Positions 1 to 7,658 of a stretch of 11,230 nt of DNA are shown in pieces (positions within the stretch are counted from its first letter, which is position 1; each line of letters starts with the position of its first letter). The stretch lies in NCBI GenBank assembly GCA_031257655.1, contig JAIROF010000138.1, positions 1 through 11,230 of the forward strand, written 5' to 3'. The notes under the pieces were generated by a model. The model was not told the origin of the DNA, did no database searches, and saw only the letters and a list, made by a program, of their open reading frames with translations. Position numbers and translations under genes: made by a program. Source of the DNA: Prevotellaceae bacterium. Lineage in GTDB: Bacteria; Bacteroidota; Bacteroidia; Bacteroidales; UBA932.

Positions 1-89
1 CGCCCGCGCCGCCCGCGCCGCCCGCGCCGCCCGCGCCGCCCGCGCCGCCCGCGCCGCCCGCGCCGCCCGCGCCGCCCGCGCCGCCCGCG
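1..89. repeat. GC-rich 9-bp tandem repeat (minisatellite)
   Basis: The unit cgcccgcgc is repeated without error from the window edge to base 89, about 9.9 copies, and may continue upstream. The period is a multiple of three, so it could in principle be the Pro/Ala/Arg-rich tail of an upstream protein; all three forward frames stay open through it. It passes directly into a 22-bp repeat that is not a multiple of three, which argues against coding. I cannot decide which from the window alone. Confidence 0.9.
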
Positions 90-147
90 TGCCCGCGCCC
101 GCCCTCCCGCGTGCCCGCGCCCGCCCTCCCGCGTGCCCGCGCCCGCC
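87..147. repeat. GC-rich 22-bp tandem repeat
   Basis: The unit runs gcgtgcccgcgcccgccctccc in two parts (gcgtgcccgc, then gcccgccctccc overlapping in the middle). It occurs at 87-108 and 109-130 and partially at 131-147. It shares its core with the neighbouring 9-bp repeat and probably grew out of it. The 22-bp period breaks any reading frame, so this part is most likely non-coding. Confidence 0.85.
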
Positions 148-152
148 TGATA

Positions 153-185
153 CCCCCAAAAAATCCCCCCTGCCCCCCCAAAAAA
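153..185. repeat. Alternating C and A homopolymer blocks
   Basis: Runs of C5, A6, C6, C7 and A6 follow one another here, separated only by a T and a TG. The stretch C5-A6 is imperfectly duplicated as C7-A6. Such homopolymers are prone to slippage. No gene spans them convincingly. Confidence 0.7.
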
Positions 186-223
186 CACCACCGTTAAAAT
201 GGTGTAATGTGTGCAAAGCTCCG

Positions 224-255
224 TTGCCTTTGGTTAAAGGCAAGTGGAGAGATTT
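224..255 (+). terminator. Hairpin with distant T-run, weak terminator candidate
   Basis: The perfect stem ttgcottt-type arm TTGCCTTT (224-231) pairs with AAAGGCAA (236-243) around a four-base loop GGTT. A run of five T follows seven bases later (251-255). The spacing to the T-run is longer than usual for an intrinsic terminator, so this may only be a hairpin. It could end a transcript entering from the left of the window. A smaller stem ACACCA/TGGTGT lies at 185-205. Confidence 0.3.
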
Positions 256-319
256 TTACGCTTTGCCGCGTAAACATTGGAAATTTTTGATTTTCTCACG
301 CCGTGATGAGTAAAATTAG

Positions 320-352
320 TTTGGCGCATGAAAAAAAAAATGGCTATGTTTG
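320..352 (+). promoter_or_regulatory. Bacteroidota-type promoter candidate with poly-A spacer
   Basis: TTTG at 320-323 and TATGTTTG at 345-352 match the Bacteroides -33 (TTTG) and -7 (TAnnTTTG) consensus. The spacer is 21 bases, within or just above the usual range of about 19-21. The spacer contains an uninterrupted run of ten A (331-340), so slippage there would change the spacing of the two elements. Transcription would start around 356-360 and read rightward into the CA-repeat unit. This was the only full TAnnTTTG match I found with a correctly placed TTTG in the non-coding stretches I scanned. It is a motif match only. Confidence 0.4.
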
Positions 353-461
353 CAGCGTTATTCTTTTGAGGTCTCTCAGCAAATCAGCAAATCGTAAAAC
401 CGAATTTTTTAGCATGAGCCAGCGCTTGAGCATACGTCCACTTCTCTGTTTCCTAACCGCT

Positions 462-551
<90 letters not shown>

Positions 552-565
552 TTGCGAGCTCGCAA
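552..565. repeat. 14-bp perfect palindrome after the CA tract
   Basis: TTGCGAGCTCGCAA equals its own reverse complement. It could be a dimeric protein-binding site in DNA or a 5-bp stem with loop AGCT in RNA. It begins two bases after the microsatellite ends. Confidence 0.6.
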
Positions 566-615
566 GTTACATAATTTTTTTGTGTCTTGCAACAGCTTAC
601 GGATTTTATTTTGTG

Positions 616-650
616 GTGAACGGTCAACAATTTTGGCTGTTCACTTTTTT
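616..650 (+). terminator. Intrinsic terminator, + strand
   Basis: GTGAACGGTCAA (616-627) pairs with TTGGCTGTTCAC (633-644) around the five-base loop CAATT, giving a 12-bp stem. Six T follow immediately (645-650). Two pairs (622-638 and 624-636) are G-U in the + strand RNA and would be A-C mismatches in the opposite RNA. Both the T-run and the wobbles therefore point to rightward transcription ending here. No recognised protein gene lies just upstream, which suggests a short RNA or peptide unit. Confidence 0.6.
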
Positions 651-700
651 GTTTCCATCGGCGCCATACCCTTTTTCCACTTTACCAAGCCTATCCTCAA

Positions 701-751
701 TAAGCGGCGGCGCTTTGCGGCCGCTTACCAGCAGTATTCCTTCTTTTTTTT
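701..751 (+). terminator. Second hairpin followed by T-rich stretch
   Basis: TAAGCGGC (701-708) pairs with GCCGCTTA (720-727) around an 11-base loop. A T-rich stretch with an uninterrupted T-run follows at about 739-751. The gap of a dozen bases between stem and T-run makes it a weak terminator candidate. It might back up the stronger one at 616-650. Confidence 0.3.
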
Positions 752-835
752 ACTCACTCAAATTCATGAAGCACAGAAAGCTATACTATAACGACTATTA
801 CGACGAACAGGGCGGGCAAGGCCTGCGCCTGTTTA

Positions 836-873
836 TCCGGCGCGGGGCCTGCTGAGGCGCCCCAAGCGCCGGA
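836..873. repeat. Very GC-rich bulged hairpin
   Basis: TCCGGCGCGGGGC (836-848) pairs with GCCCC (859-863) and, after a two-base AA bulge, with GCGCCGGA (866-873). This gives 13 pairs, almost all G-C, around a ten-base loop. No T-run follows, so it is not a classic terminator. It opens a GC-rich block reaching about 1015 that holds further stems, for example CCTGC/GCAGG at 953-965, and a short 8-bp repeat (gccgcgct) near 880-897. Confidence 0.55.
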
Positions 874-990
874 AGTAGCGCTGCCGCGCTGCCGCGCTGT
901 GCGCCGTGCTGCCGTTTTTGCGCAGGCGCCAACCCCCGAACGTATCCGGTAGCCTGCTCGGCAGGAGGCCAGGGTCGCCTTCGCCGGCCA

Positions 991-1008
991 GCCGCCCTAC
1001 AGGGCGGC
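991..1008. repeat. GC-rich hairpin upstream of the susC-like gene
   Basis: GCCGCCCT and AGGGCGGC are exact inverted copies separated by two bases, so the RNA would form a stem of at least seven pairs with a four-base loop. It lies about 160 bases before the start codon at 1169, possibly in the operon leader. Confidence 0.5.
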
Positions 1009-1023
1009 GCTGCGCGGAGTTTC

Positions 1024-1054
1024 GCAGCGATTTTGCAGCGATTTGTAGCGATTC
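1024..1054 (+). promoter_or_regulatory. Three 11-bp direct repeats, possible operator
   Basis: The motif gcagcgattt occurs at 1024-1033 and 1035-1044, and a shorter copy tagcgatt at 1046-1053. The period is exactly 11 bases, close to one helical turn, so a protein could contact the same DNA face three times. It lies 115-145 bases before the first gene of the operon, a plausible place for a regulator site. No function can be assigned from sequence alone. I found no convincing -33/-7 promoter between here and the start codon. Confidence 0.3.
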
Positions 1055-1168
1055 CCGAAATTTTTGCCGCGCTCGCCGGATTTACCCCTCCCGACAGCTC
1101 TTTTGGGCAGTCGTATCGCAGGATTGATTATGCATAAAAACAACAAATTATAAACTAAAAAAAATTGT

Positions 1169-4100
1169 ATGAAGTTTAAAACTATTGGATTCTTTTTTTT
1201 GATGTCCTTTTGCTCCGAAGCTTTTGCGCAAGCCAAAATGGTGACGGGGCATGTGCGGGACGCGAAAGACAACTCTCCGGTTGTTGGAGCCGCCGTTAAG
1301 GTGCACAACTCAACGGTGGGGACGTTTACCGGACCCGAAGGCGAATTTTCGCTCAGCGCTACCGAGCGCGATACGCTTATCTTTACCCTGCTGGGCATGC
1401 GGGAGGTGCGGCTGGCGGTGGGCGCGAGGACTGTTTTTGACGTGCTCATGGCGGCAGATGAAACGGAGATTGAGGAGGTGCAGGTGGTGGCTTTTGGCGT
1501 TCAAAAGAAGTCGAGCGTGGTGGCGTCTATCACCACCGTAAAGCCGGCGGAGCTGCGAGTAGCATCGCAGAACTTTACCAGCGGCTTTGCCGGTAGGATT
1601 CCCGGCCTGATATCCTACCAAACATCCGGCGAGCCGGGCGCCGACCTTGCCCAGTTCTTTGTGCGCGGGGTTACCACCTTTGGGTACACGCCTTCGCCGC
1701 TCATTTTGATCGATGGCTTTGAGTCCAGCACCTACGAGCTGTCGCGGTTGCAGGTGGACGACATCGAAAGCTTTTCTATCCTGAAGGACGCCTCCGCCGC
1801 CGCCCTCTACGGGGCACGTGGCGCCAACGGCGTTTTGCTTATCATAACAAAATCCGGTAAGGTTGACGCCGGCATTTCTATCAACGCCAGGGTCGACATG
1901 CACGTTGCCACCCCCACCAAGATGATAGAAATGGTGGACGCCATTCAGTACATGCGCATGTACAACGAAGGCGTGAACACGCGGTCGCCGCTGGCCGGAA
2001 ACTACTACAGCGAGCAGGTGATTCAATCGACCCTGAACAACGAAAATGCGATGATTTACCCCAACGTGGACTGGTACGACGAGCTGTTTAACCAGAGTAC
2101 CATCAACAAGCGGGCCAACGTAAACATCTCCGGCGGCGGCAGGCTTGCGCAGTTCTACGTTTCCGGCGGGTTTGAAAACGAAAACGGGCTGCTGAAGGAA
2201 GATTCGCGCAACAAGTTTAACTCCAACATCAACATCAACCGCGTGCACATGCGCAGCAACGTGGTTTTCAATATCACAAAAACAACCACCTTAGACACGA
2301 GGATACAGGCCGAATTTGAAAGCTACAACGGCCCGTTCCAGAAGGCGTCCGACATTTTCAATATGGTGATGGAGGTGAACCCTGTGGATTTTCCGGCCGT
2401 CTTTGAGCCCGACGAAGCCCACCGGTTTACTTCGCACACGCTTTTTGGCAACACCCTGGTGAATGGAGCCATGCGGCCAAACCCCTACGCCGAAATGGTG
2501 AAAGGATACCGAACGGAAGACGTGAGCATAGTAACCATGATGGCCACCATCCGGCAGGATTTTGATTTTCTCGTTAAGGGGCTAAAGTTCGAGGGGAAAG
2601 GCTCGGTAAAGAGCAACGGTACCTCCAAGCAAACAAGAAACTTTAGCCCGTTTTACTATGCGGTGGAGCAGTACAACCAGGTTACGCAGGAGTACAAGCT
2701 GTTTGGTCTGAACCGTCTTAGCGGCAACAACTCGATGGGCGACATTTACGCCGAGAACGAGCGCGGCTCGTCCTACTACTTTGAAGGGCGGCTGAACTGG
2801 AATGGCTCCTTTGACGTTCACAATCTTGGGGCCATGGTGGTAAGCACCCTGCAGCAGAACTCCAACCTTGTAGCGGGCACCGTATTCGAAGCCTTGCCCG
2901 CCCGCAACGCCGGCGTATCGGGGCGCGCCACCTACGATTACGACAACCGCTACTTTGGCGAATTTAACTTTGGGTACAACGGCTCGGAAAAGTTTACGGC
3001 CGCCAAGCGCTTCGGGTTCTTCCCATCGGTAGGCGCCGCCTGGATGGCCTCCAACGAAAAGTTTTGGGACCCGTTGAAGAACGCCATAAACACCTTCAAG
3101 TTTAGGGCTACGTACGGCATAAACGGTAGCGACGCCATTGCCGGAGCTGCCGACCGCTTCAACTTTCTTTCGCAGATCAACAAAGGGGGCGCGGGATACG
3201 TCTGGGGGCTGCTCAGGAACACCAGCGGCCAAGGGTATACCATCAGCAGGTACGCCAACGAAAATATTTCGTGGGAGGTGTCGCGAAAGGTCAACCTGGG
3301 CCTTGAGCTCAACGCGCTCAACAACCTCCTCAAATTTCAGTACGATATTTGGAAAGACTGGCGCAGCGATATTTACCAGGAGCGCACAACCTTTGCCTCA
3401 ACTACCGGGCTTATAGAAAAGGACCCCGCTGACCCGGAGAGGGATTTAAAAATTTTCGGCAATGTTGGGAAAGCCGAAACCGTAGGCTTTGAGACATCGC
3501 TCGATGTGGAAAAAATGTTCAGCAACGGCTCATGGCTGCTTGGTCGCGCCAACTTTTCCTACTCCGCCAACACGGTTACCCAAAAAGACGAGGAGCAGTT
3601 CAAAGACGCCTACCTGAGCGCCATAGGTCAAAGCGCCAACGTGCTGCGGGGCCTGGTGGCCGAGCGCCTCTTTGTGGACGCCTACGAAACGGCCAACTCC
3701 CCGCGACAGAACTGGGGCTTCTACGAGGCCGGCGACATCAAGTATAAGGATATAAACGGCGACGGACGGGTGAACGACAACGACTACGTGCCCATGGGCT
3801 ACCCTTCTGTGCCCGAAATTCAGTATGGATTTGGGCTTTCGGGCGGGATAGGCGACTTTGACCTCTCCTTTTTCTTTCAGGGCAACGGCAGGGTTTCCTT
3901 CTTTATAGACCCGGAGGGCATTGCTCCGCTCGTGAACCACCGCAATGCGCTCGAGATTGTGGCGCGCGACTACTGGACGGAGACCGACCCCAACGTGCAC
4001 GCCTTTTGGCCGCGCCTGTCGGTTACGACCCTCAAAAACAACGTGCAGCAGTCATCCTGGTGGCTGCGCAAGGGCTCTTTCCTGCGCCTCAAATCGGTGG

Positions 4101-4282
4101 AGCTCGGATACAACATCAAAAAAATCGACAGGCTGCTGCTCAAATCCGGCAGAGTTTACTTTAGCGTCGAAAACGTATTTTACGTAAGCTCGTTTAAGCT
4201 CTGGGACCCGGAAATGGGGGATAACGGGCGCGACTACCCGCTTAACAGGCGATTTAACATAGGACTGCTACTACAATTTTAA
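1169..4282 (+). CDS. SusC/RagA-family TonB-dependent outer-membrane transporter
   Basis: This 1037-residue protein is a SusC-type receptor that should import an oligomeric ligand across the outer membrane with TonB energy. A signal peptide ends near AFA-Q (residue 20). A carboxypeptidase-regulatory-like domain follows (about 25-98), with the typical GHVRDAKDNSPVVGAAV opening. A TonB-box-like stretch EEVQVVAFG lies at 102-110. The plug domain (about 115-230) carries the family signature LKDASAAALYGARGANG at 205-221. The remainder is the β-barrel, ending in the terminal Phe usual for outer-membrane proteins. A Ca-loop-like DINGDGRVNDND (861-872) sits in a late extracellular region, common in this family. 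There is no N-terminal STN domain, so direct anti-sigma signalling is not expected. Length is normal. The start is preceded by an A-rich leader, and a SusD partner follows after 20 bases. The substrate is unknown. Confidence 0.96.
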   Translation: MKFKTIGFFFLMSFCSEAFAQAKMVTGHVRDAKDNSPVVGAAVKVHNSTVGTFTGPEGEFSLSATERDTLIFTLLGMREVRLAVGARTVFDVLMAADETEIEEVQVVAFGVQKKSSVVASITTVKPAELRVASQNFTSGFAGRIPGLISYQTSGEPGADLAQFFVRGVTTFGYTPSPLILIDGFESSTYELSRLQVDDIESFSILKDASAAALYGARGANGVLLIITKSGKVDAGISINARVDMHVATPTKMIEMVDAIQYMRMYNEGVNTRSPLAGNYYSEQVIQSTLNNENAMIYPNVDWYDELFNQSTINKRANVNISGGGRLAQFYVSGGFENENGLLKEDSRNKFNSNININRVHMRSNVVFNITKTTTLDTRIQAEFESYNGPFQKASDIFNMVMEVNPVDFPAVFEPDEAHRFTSHTLFGNTLVNGAMRPNPYAEMVKGYRTEDVSIVTMMATIRQDFDFLVKGLKFEGKGSVKSNGTSKQTRNFSPFYYAVEQYNQVTQEYKLFGLNRLSGNNSMGDIYAENERGSSYYFEGRLNWNGSFDVHNLGAMVVSTLQQNSNLVAGTVFEALPARNAGVSGRATYDYDNRYFGEFNFGYNGSEKFTAAKRFGFFPSVGAAWMASNEKFWDPLKNAINTFKFRATYGINGSDAIAGAADRFNFLSQINKGGAGYVWGLLRNTSGQGYTISRYANENISWEVSRKVNLGLELNALNNLLKFQYDIWKDWRSDIYQERTTFASTTGLIEKDPADPERDLKIFGNVGKAETVGFETSLDVEKMFSNGSWLLGRANFSYSANTVTQKDEEQFKDAYLSAIGQSANVLRGLVAERLFVDAYETANSPRQNWGFYEAGDIKYKDINGDGRVNDNDYVPMGYPSVPEIQYGFGLSGGIGDFDLSFFFQGNGRVSFFIDPEGIAPLVNHRNALEIVARDYWTETDPNVHAFWPRLSVTTLKNNVQQSSWWLRKGSFLRLKSVELGYNIKKIDRLLLKSGRVYFSVENVFYVSSFKLWDPEMGDNGRDYPLNRRFNIGLLLQF

Positions 4283-4302
4283 TCAAAATACGGAAAAGAA
4301 AT

Positions 4303-6303
4303 ATGAAGAAAATATTTTTACTATGCGCTGTGGCAATGATGGCTACCGCCGCCTGCAACGAATATTTGGACATTGTGCCCGACCAGATTACCAAGGTGGA
4401 AGACCTGTTTGCCACAAAAACCGACGCCCTGGATGCGCTGGCCAAAGTTTACTGGTATTTGCCGGCGCTGGACAACGTTAACGAAACGCCCTACCTGCTC
4501 GGCAACGAATATGTGTTCGCAAGACCCGACGTCGATAATAACGAAAGCAGATTGAAAGCCCAGCGAATAATGCGGGACTTGCAGACGTCAAACGACCCCC
4601 TGCTGGGTATTTGGGAGAGCGACGGCGCTGGCAACGGCGGAAAGCGATACTACGTCGGGATGCGGCATTGCGACCTGGTGCTCAACCACGTTGACCTGGT
4701 TTACGACATGACCGACGTAGAAAAACGGGAGATGAAAGCTCAGGTGAAGTTCCTGAAGGCCTACTACGCCTTTATGCTGGTAAAGCAGTACGGGCCAATC
4801 GTCATTCCGCAGTACCTGGAGACCGACGAAACCGACCCCGCAAAGCTCTTTCCGGCAAGGGTTACCGTCGACGAAAGCTTCGACTACGTGATAGCGCTGA
4901 TGCGGGAGGCTATCCCCGACCTGCGCGTCAAAGTCCCGGTTGCCGAGTACGGACAGGTAGACCAAACGGTAGCCAAGTCTATCCTGGCGCGCGTGCTGGT
5001 GTACCGCGCAAGCCCCTTCTTTAACGGCAACACCGACTTTTTCTCCACCTTCAAAAACGCTGAGGGAACCCCCTTCTTCCCGCAGGAGTATAGCCGGGAA
5101 AAGTGGCAAGACGCCATTACCGCCTTAGACGAGGCTATACAGCTCTGCGAAGCGAACGGCATAAGCCTCTTTAAGTACAACAAGCCCACGTACTACAGCT
5201 ACGATTCGGCCTTTGTAAGGTATAACCCGGCTATGGCGCAGAGCTACTACAACCGCCGGTTTGTGGTGGCCGAGCCGTGGAACACCGGGCTGATATGGGG
5301 GCGCTCCGACTTTTTTGACTACAACCCGGCCTCCAACAACGTCCTGAGCAACGCCTGCAACATTATCCTGCCCGACGACGACGAGTACTCCGGCGCCGGT
5401 ATGACGGAGGCGGAGTATGCCGAAAGCTGCGACCAGAGCTTGGCGGCTTCGTACCAGATGCTCGAAAGGTACTACACCGAAAACGGCCTCCCCATAGACC
5501 AGGACCGCACGTATGCCAACGACGACAGGCACGCTATCGCTTACGTGCCCAAAAAAGACGACCCGGCCTACAACCAAAAGTACATCGGGCTTATGCAGCC
5601 CGGCGACACGGTGATAAAGCTCCTGTTGAACCGCGAAGTCCGCTTTTACGCCGACCTCGTTATTACCGGAGGATACTCCAGGACGCACCGATACCGGGTC
5701 AGGACTTCGATGTTTATGAACGAGCCCGGCGGACGAAACAACAAAAATCCGGACAGCTACTTAAGCTCGGGAATTGGCGTCCAGAAAATGGTGCACCCCG
5801 AATCCTCTTCGGGGCACTACTTCACCCAGACCCGCTTTCCCTACCCCTTCATTCGCCTTGCCGACCTCTACCTCATGCGGGCCGAAGCGCGGAACGAATA
5901 CCTGGAGCAGCCCAACGAGCAGGTGTGGGAGGACGTGAACATCATCAGGCGACAGTACGGAATACGCGACGTGCAGGTAGCGTGGGCGGACGCCCGCTGC
6001 GCCATGACGCTCAACAAGCATACCACAAAGGTCGGCATGCGCGATATTATCCTCCAGGAGCGATCGATTGAGCTGGCCTTTGAGGGAATACACTACTGGG
6101 ACATGGTGAGGCACAACCGGGCAATAACCGAATTTTCGCAGCCGATTAAGGGTTGGAATATCAACGGGAGAACGCCAAACGACTTCTTCCTCCTGAGAAC
6201 GATACAGGCCAGGAGATTCCCGCGCTCCAGCTACCTGTGGCCTATCTCCGTAGGCGAAATGAACATTAACAGCAACCTCATAAACAATCCCGGCTGGCAG
6301 TAA
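4303..6303 (+). CDS. SusD/RagB-family surface lipoprotein
   Basis: This 666-residue lipoprotein is the expected lid partner of the SusC-like barrel, capturing ligand at the cell surface. The N-terminus is a lipoprotein signal with lipobox ATAAC and Cys18, followed by NEYLDIVPD, a very typical SusD opening. The N-terminal half should be the TPR-containing scaffold, for example around VKFLKAYYAFMLVKQYGPI near residue 150. The C-terminal RagB/SusD signature is clear: RDIILQERSIELAFEGIHYW begins at residue 580, followed by DMVRHNRA. The end, LWPISVGEMNINSNLINNPGW, is also typical. It is longer than many SusD proteins, mostly through an extended middle region (about 300-480). It lies 20 bases after the transporter gene with an A-rich start region, so the two are surely co-transcribed. 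Ligand identity cannot be read from sequence. Confidence 0.95.
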   Translation: MKKIFLLCAVAMMATAACNEYLDIVPDQITKVEDLFATKTDALDALAKVYWYLPALDNVNETPYLLGNEYVFARPDVDNNESRLKAQRIMRDLQTSNDPLLGIWESDGAGNGGKRYYVGMRHCDLVLNHVDLVYDMTDVEKREMKAQVKFLKAYYAFMLVKQYGPIVIPQYLETDETDPAKLFPARVTVDESFDYVIALMREAIPDLRVKVPVAEYGQVDQTVAKSILARVLVYRASPFFNGNTDFFSTFKNAEGTPFFPQEYSREKWQDAITALDEAIQLCEANGISLFKYNKPTYYSYDSAFVRYNPAMAQSYYNRRFVVAEPWNTGLIWGRSDFFDYNPASNNVLSNACNIILPDDDEYSGAGMTEAEYAESCDQSLAASYQMLERYYTENGLPIDQDRTYANDDRHAIAYVPKKDDPAYNQKYIGLMQPGDTVIKLLLNREVRFYADLVITGGYSRTHRYRVRTSMFMNEPGGRNNKNPDSYLSSGIGVQKMVHPESSSGHYFTQTRFPYPFIRLADLYLMRAEARNEYLEQPNEQVWEDVNIIRRQYGIRDVQVAWADARCAMTLNKHTTKVGMRDIILQERSIELAFEGIHYWDMVRHNRAITEFSQPIKGWNINGRTPNDFFLLRTIQARRFPRSSYLWPISVGEMNINSNLINNPGWQ

Positions 6304-6338
6304 GCCATGTACTGATTAACCCTTTAATTAAAAACAGC

Positions 6339-7631
6339 ATGATTATGAAAATTATAAGCTTTTTGTTGATTTGCACCATTCCTCTTTTCTGCGCCTCGTG
6401 CAGCGAAGAGGCGCGCTATGATATTAACTCCAGCGACGCCACGCCGCCGGGCGCCCCGGTTATCAGCAGGTACGAGCCCCTGAACGGCGCCGTGCGCATA
6501 TTTTATACGCCGCCCACCGACGCCGACGTCATCAGCGTCGACGTGCAGTACACCAGAAAAAGCGACGCCAAAACCTTCCGCTTTTCCACCTCCTACTTCT
6601 CCAACTCCATCCTGGTGCCCGGACTTGCCGATACCGTAACCTACGAGCTGGAGCTCTACGCCGTTGACCGAGCCGGAAACCATTCGCCCAAAATAGTCTA
6701 CCCCGTAAAGCCCCTGGAATCGGCCATCCTAAAGGTGAAGCGGGAAATGATTATAAAAGGAGGTTTCGACGCGGTGTTTGTAAAGTGGACAAACGAGCTG
6801 AAGGAAATCGTAAACGTGTTTATGGAGTACACCTTTACCCTGAACAACGAAACGCGGACGCTGACCAAAGTTTTTTCCTCATCCATTAAGGATAACATGT
6901 ACTACATCACCGACCTCAACCTGCCGCCCGATTCGCCGATAAAAATCAAGTACTGGACGGCGGACAACTACGAAAACGTGACGGACTACGTGGACACCGT
7001 GCAGGTCTTTGTGCTGAAGGATATGGAGGTGCCAAAGGTAGACCCCGATAGAACGCCCTACTGGGTGCTGCCGGAAAGCAACACCATTCCCCTGGCCGAA
7101 AAGGGGGCGCTTGTGCGGCAGGTGTTCGGAAATACGGCCGATGGCAGAATAGATAAGGTTATAGACGGCCTCATAGACGAAAATGAGAGCCTCAACTACA
7201 TGATGACGGAAGCGGCGCATCCCTGGAGCCTGATTATCGACCTCAGGCGGTACTACGAGCTGAGCCGCATTGTGACGCACCAGCGGCACACCGACGCCAA
7301 CACGGATTTCTCCTCTGTGGGGCGCGGCGGCTACTACAGAAGCGGCAACATAGGGCAGTACCGCATGTACCGCTGGGACGAAGAAACGAATGTTTGGGAG
7401 CTCATATCCTTCCATAAGATTGAGATGCCGCAGGGTACGCTTTCGGAGCTCGAATACAACAAGCTGGGGCGCGCCGGCGACATGGCCTACATGTACCCCG
7501 ACGACCCGCGATACACCAAGCCGACGCGATGGTTCAGGTATGAGGCCCTTTCGGGATTCTCCAACAACTACGCAGCGGGAACGGGCGGCAGCCTGTCCGA
7601 AATAACCCTGTACTGCAAACCAATAGAGTAA
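6339..7631 (+). CDS. DUF4959-DUF5126-DUF5000 surface lipoprotein
   Basis: This 430-residue protein has no enzymatic motif and looks like a surface ligand-binding accessory protein of the locus. A lipoprotein signal ends in CASC, with Cys21 as lipidated residue. Residues about 25-125 (TPPGAPVISRYEPLNGAVRI onward, ending YAVDRAGNHS) form an Fn3-like domain matching DUF4959 from memory. Residues about 128-235 match DUF5126, also β-rich. Residues about 255-428 match DUF5000, an F5/8-type-C (discoidin) like β-sandwich: note the HPWSLIIDLRRYYELSRIVTHQ core and the closing SEITLYC strand. Known relatives occur directly after susC/susD pairs. An in-frame ATG at 6345 gives MKIISFLL, a more typical lipoprotein start, and may be the real one. 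The gap from the SusD-like gene is 35 bases, so it belongs to the same operon. Confidence 0.88.
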   Translation: MIMKIISFLLICTIPLFCASCSEEARYDINSSDATPPGAPVISRYEPLNGAVRIFYTPPTDADVISVDVQYTRKSDAKTFRFSTSYFSNSILVPGLADTVTYELELYAVDRAGNHSPKIVYPVKPLESAILKVKREMIIKGGFDAVFVKWTNELKEIVNVFMEYTFTLNNETRTLTKVFSSSIKDNMYYITDLNLPPDSPIKIKYWTADNYENVTDYVDTVQVFVLKDMEVPKVDPDRTPYWVLPESNTIPLAEKGALVRQVFGNTADGRIDKVIDGLIDENESLNYMMTEAAHPWSLIIDLRRYYELSRIVTHQRHTDANTDFSSVGRGGYYRSGNIGQYRMYRWDEETNVWELISFHKIEMPQGTLSELEYNKLGRAGDMAYMYPDDPRYTKPTRWFRYEALSGFSNNYAAGTGGSLSEITLYCKPIE

Positions 7632-7658
7632 ATGTCAACGAATTAAAATCGAAACGTA

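Noticed and set aside
1..147. CRISPR array
   Set aside because: The repeats are 9 and 22 bases long and directly abutting, with no unique spacers and no cas genes.
89..313. 74-residue Pro/Arg-rich ORF starting at a GTG in the tandem repeats
   Set aside because: It starts inside GC-rich minisatellites, crosses homopolymer blocks, and has no recognisable domain; the 22-bp repeat unit does not preserve a frame.
328..369. Mini-ORF MKKKMAMFAALFF followed by a stop
   Set aside because: It looks like the start of a signal peptide but ends after 13 codons and overlaps the putative -7 promoter element. A decayed gene start is possible but not supportable.
1059..1066. AATTTTTG as -7 element of the operon promoter
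   Set aside because: It has one mismatch to TAnnTTTG, and no TTTG lies at the right distance upstream: the gaps are 13 or 23 bases.
1310..2248. 312-residue minus-strand ORF inside the SusC-like gene
   Set aside because: It is a shadow of GC-rich codons in a clearly coding + strand gene. The same holds for the other long antisense ORFs at 2582-3232, 5125-5688 and 7635-8510.
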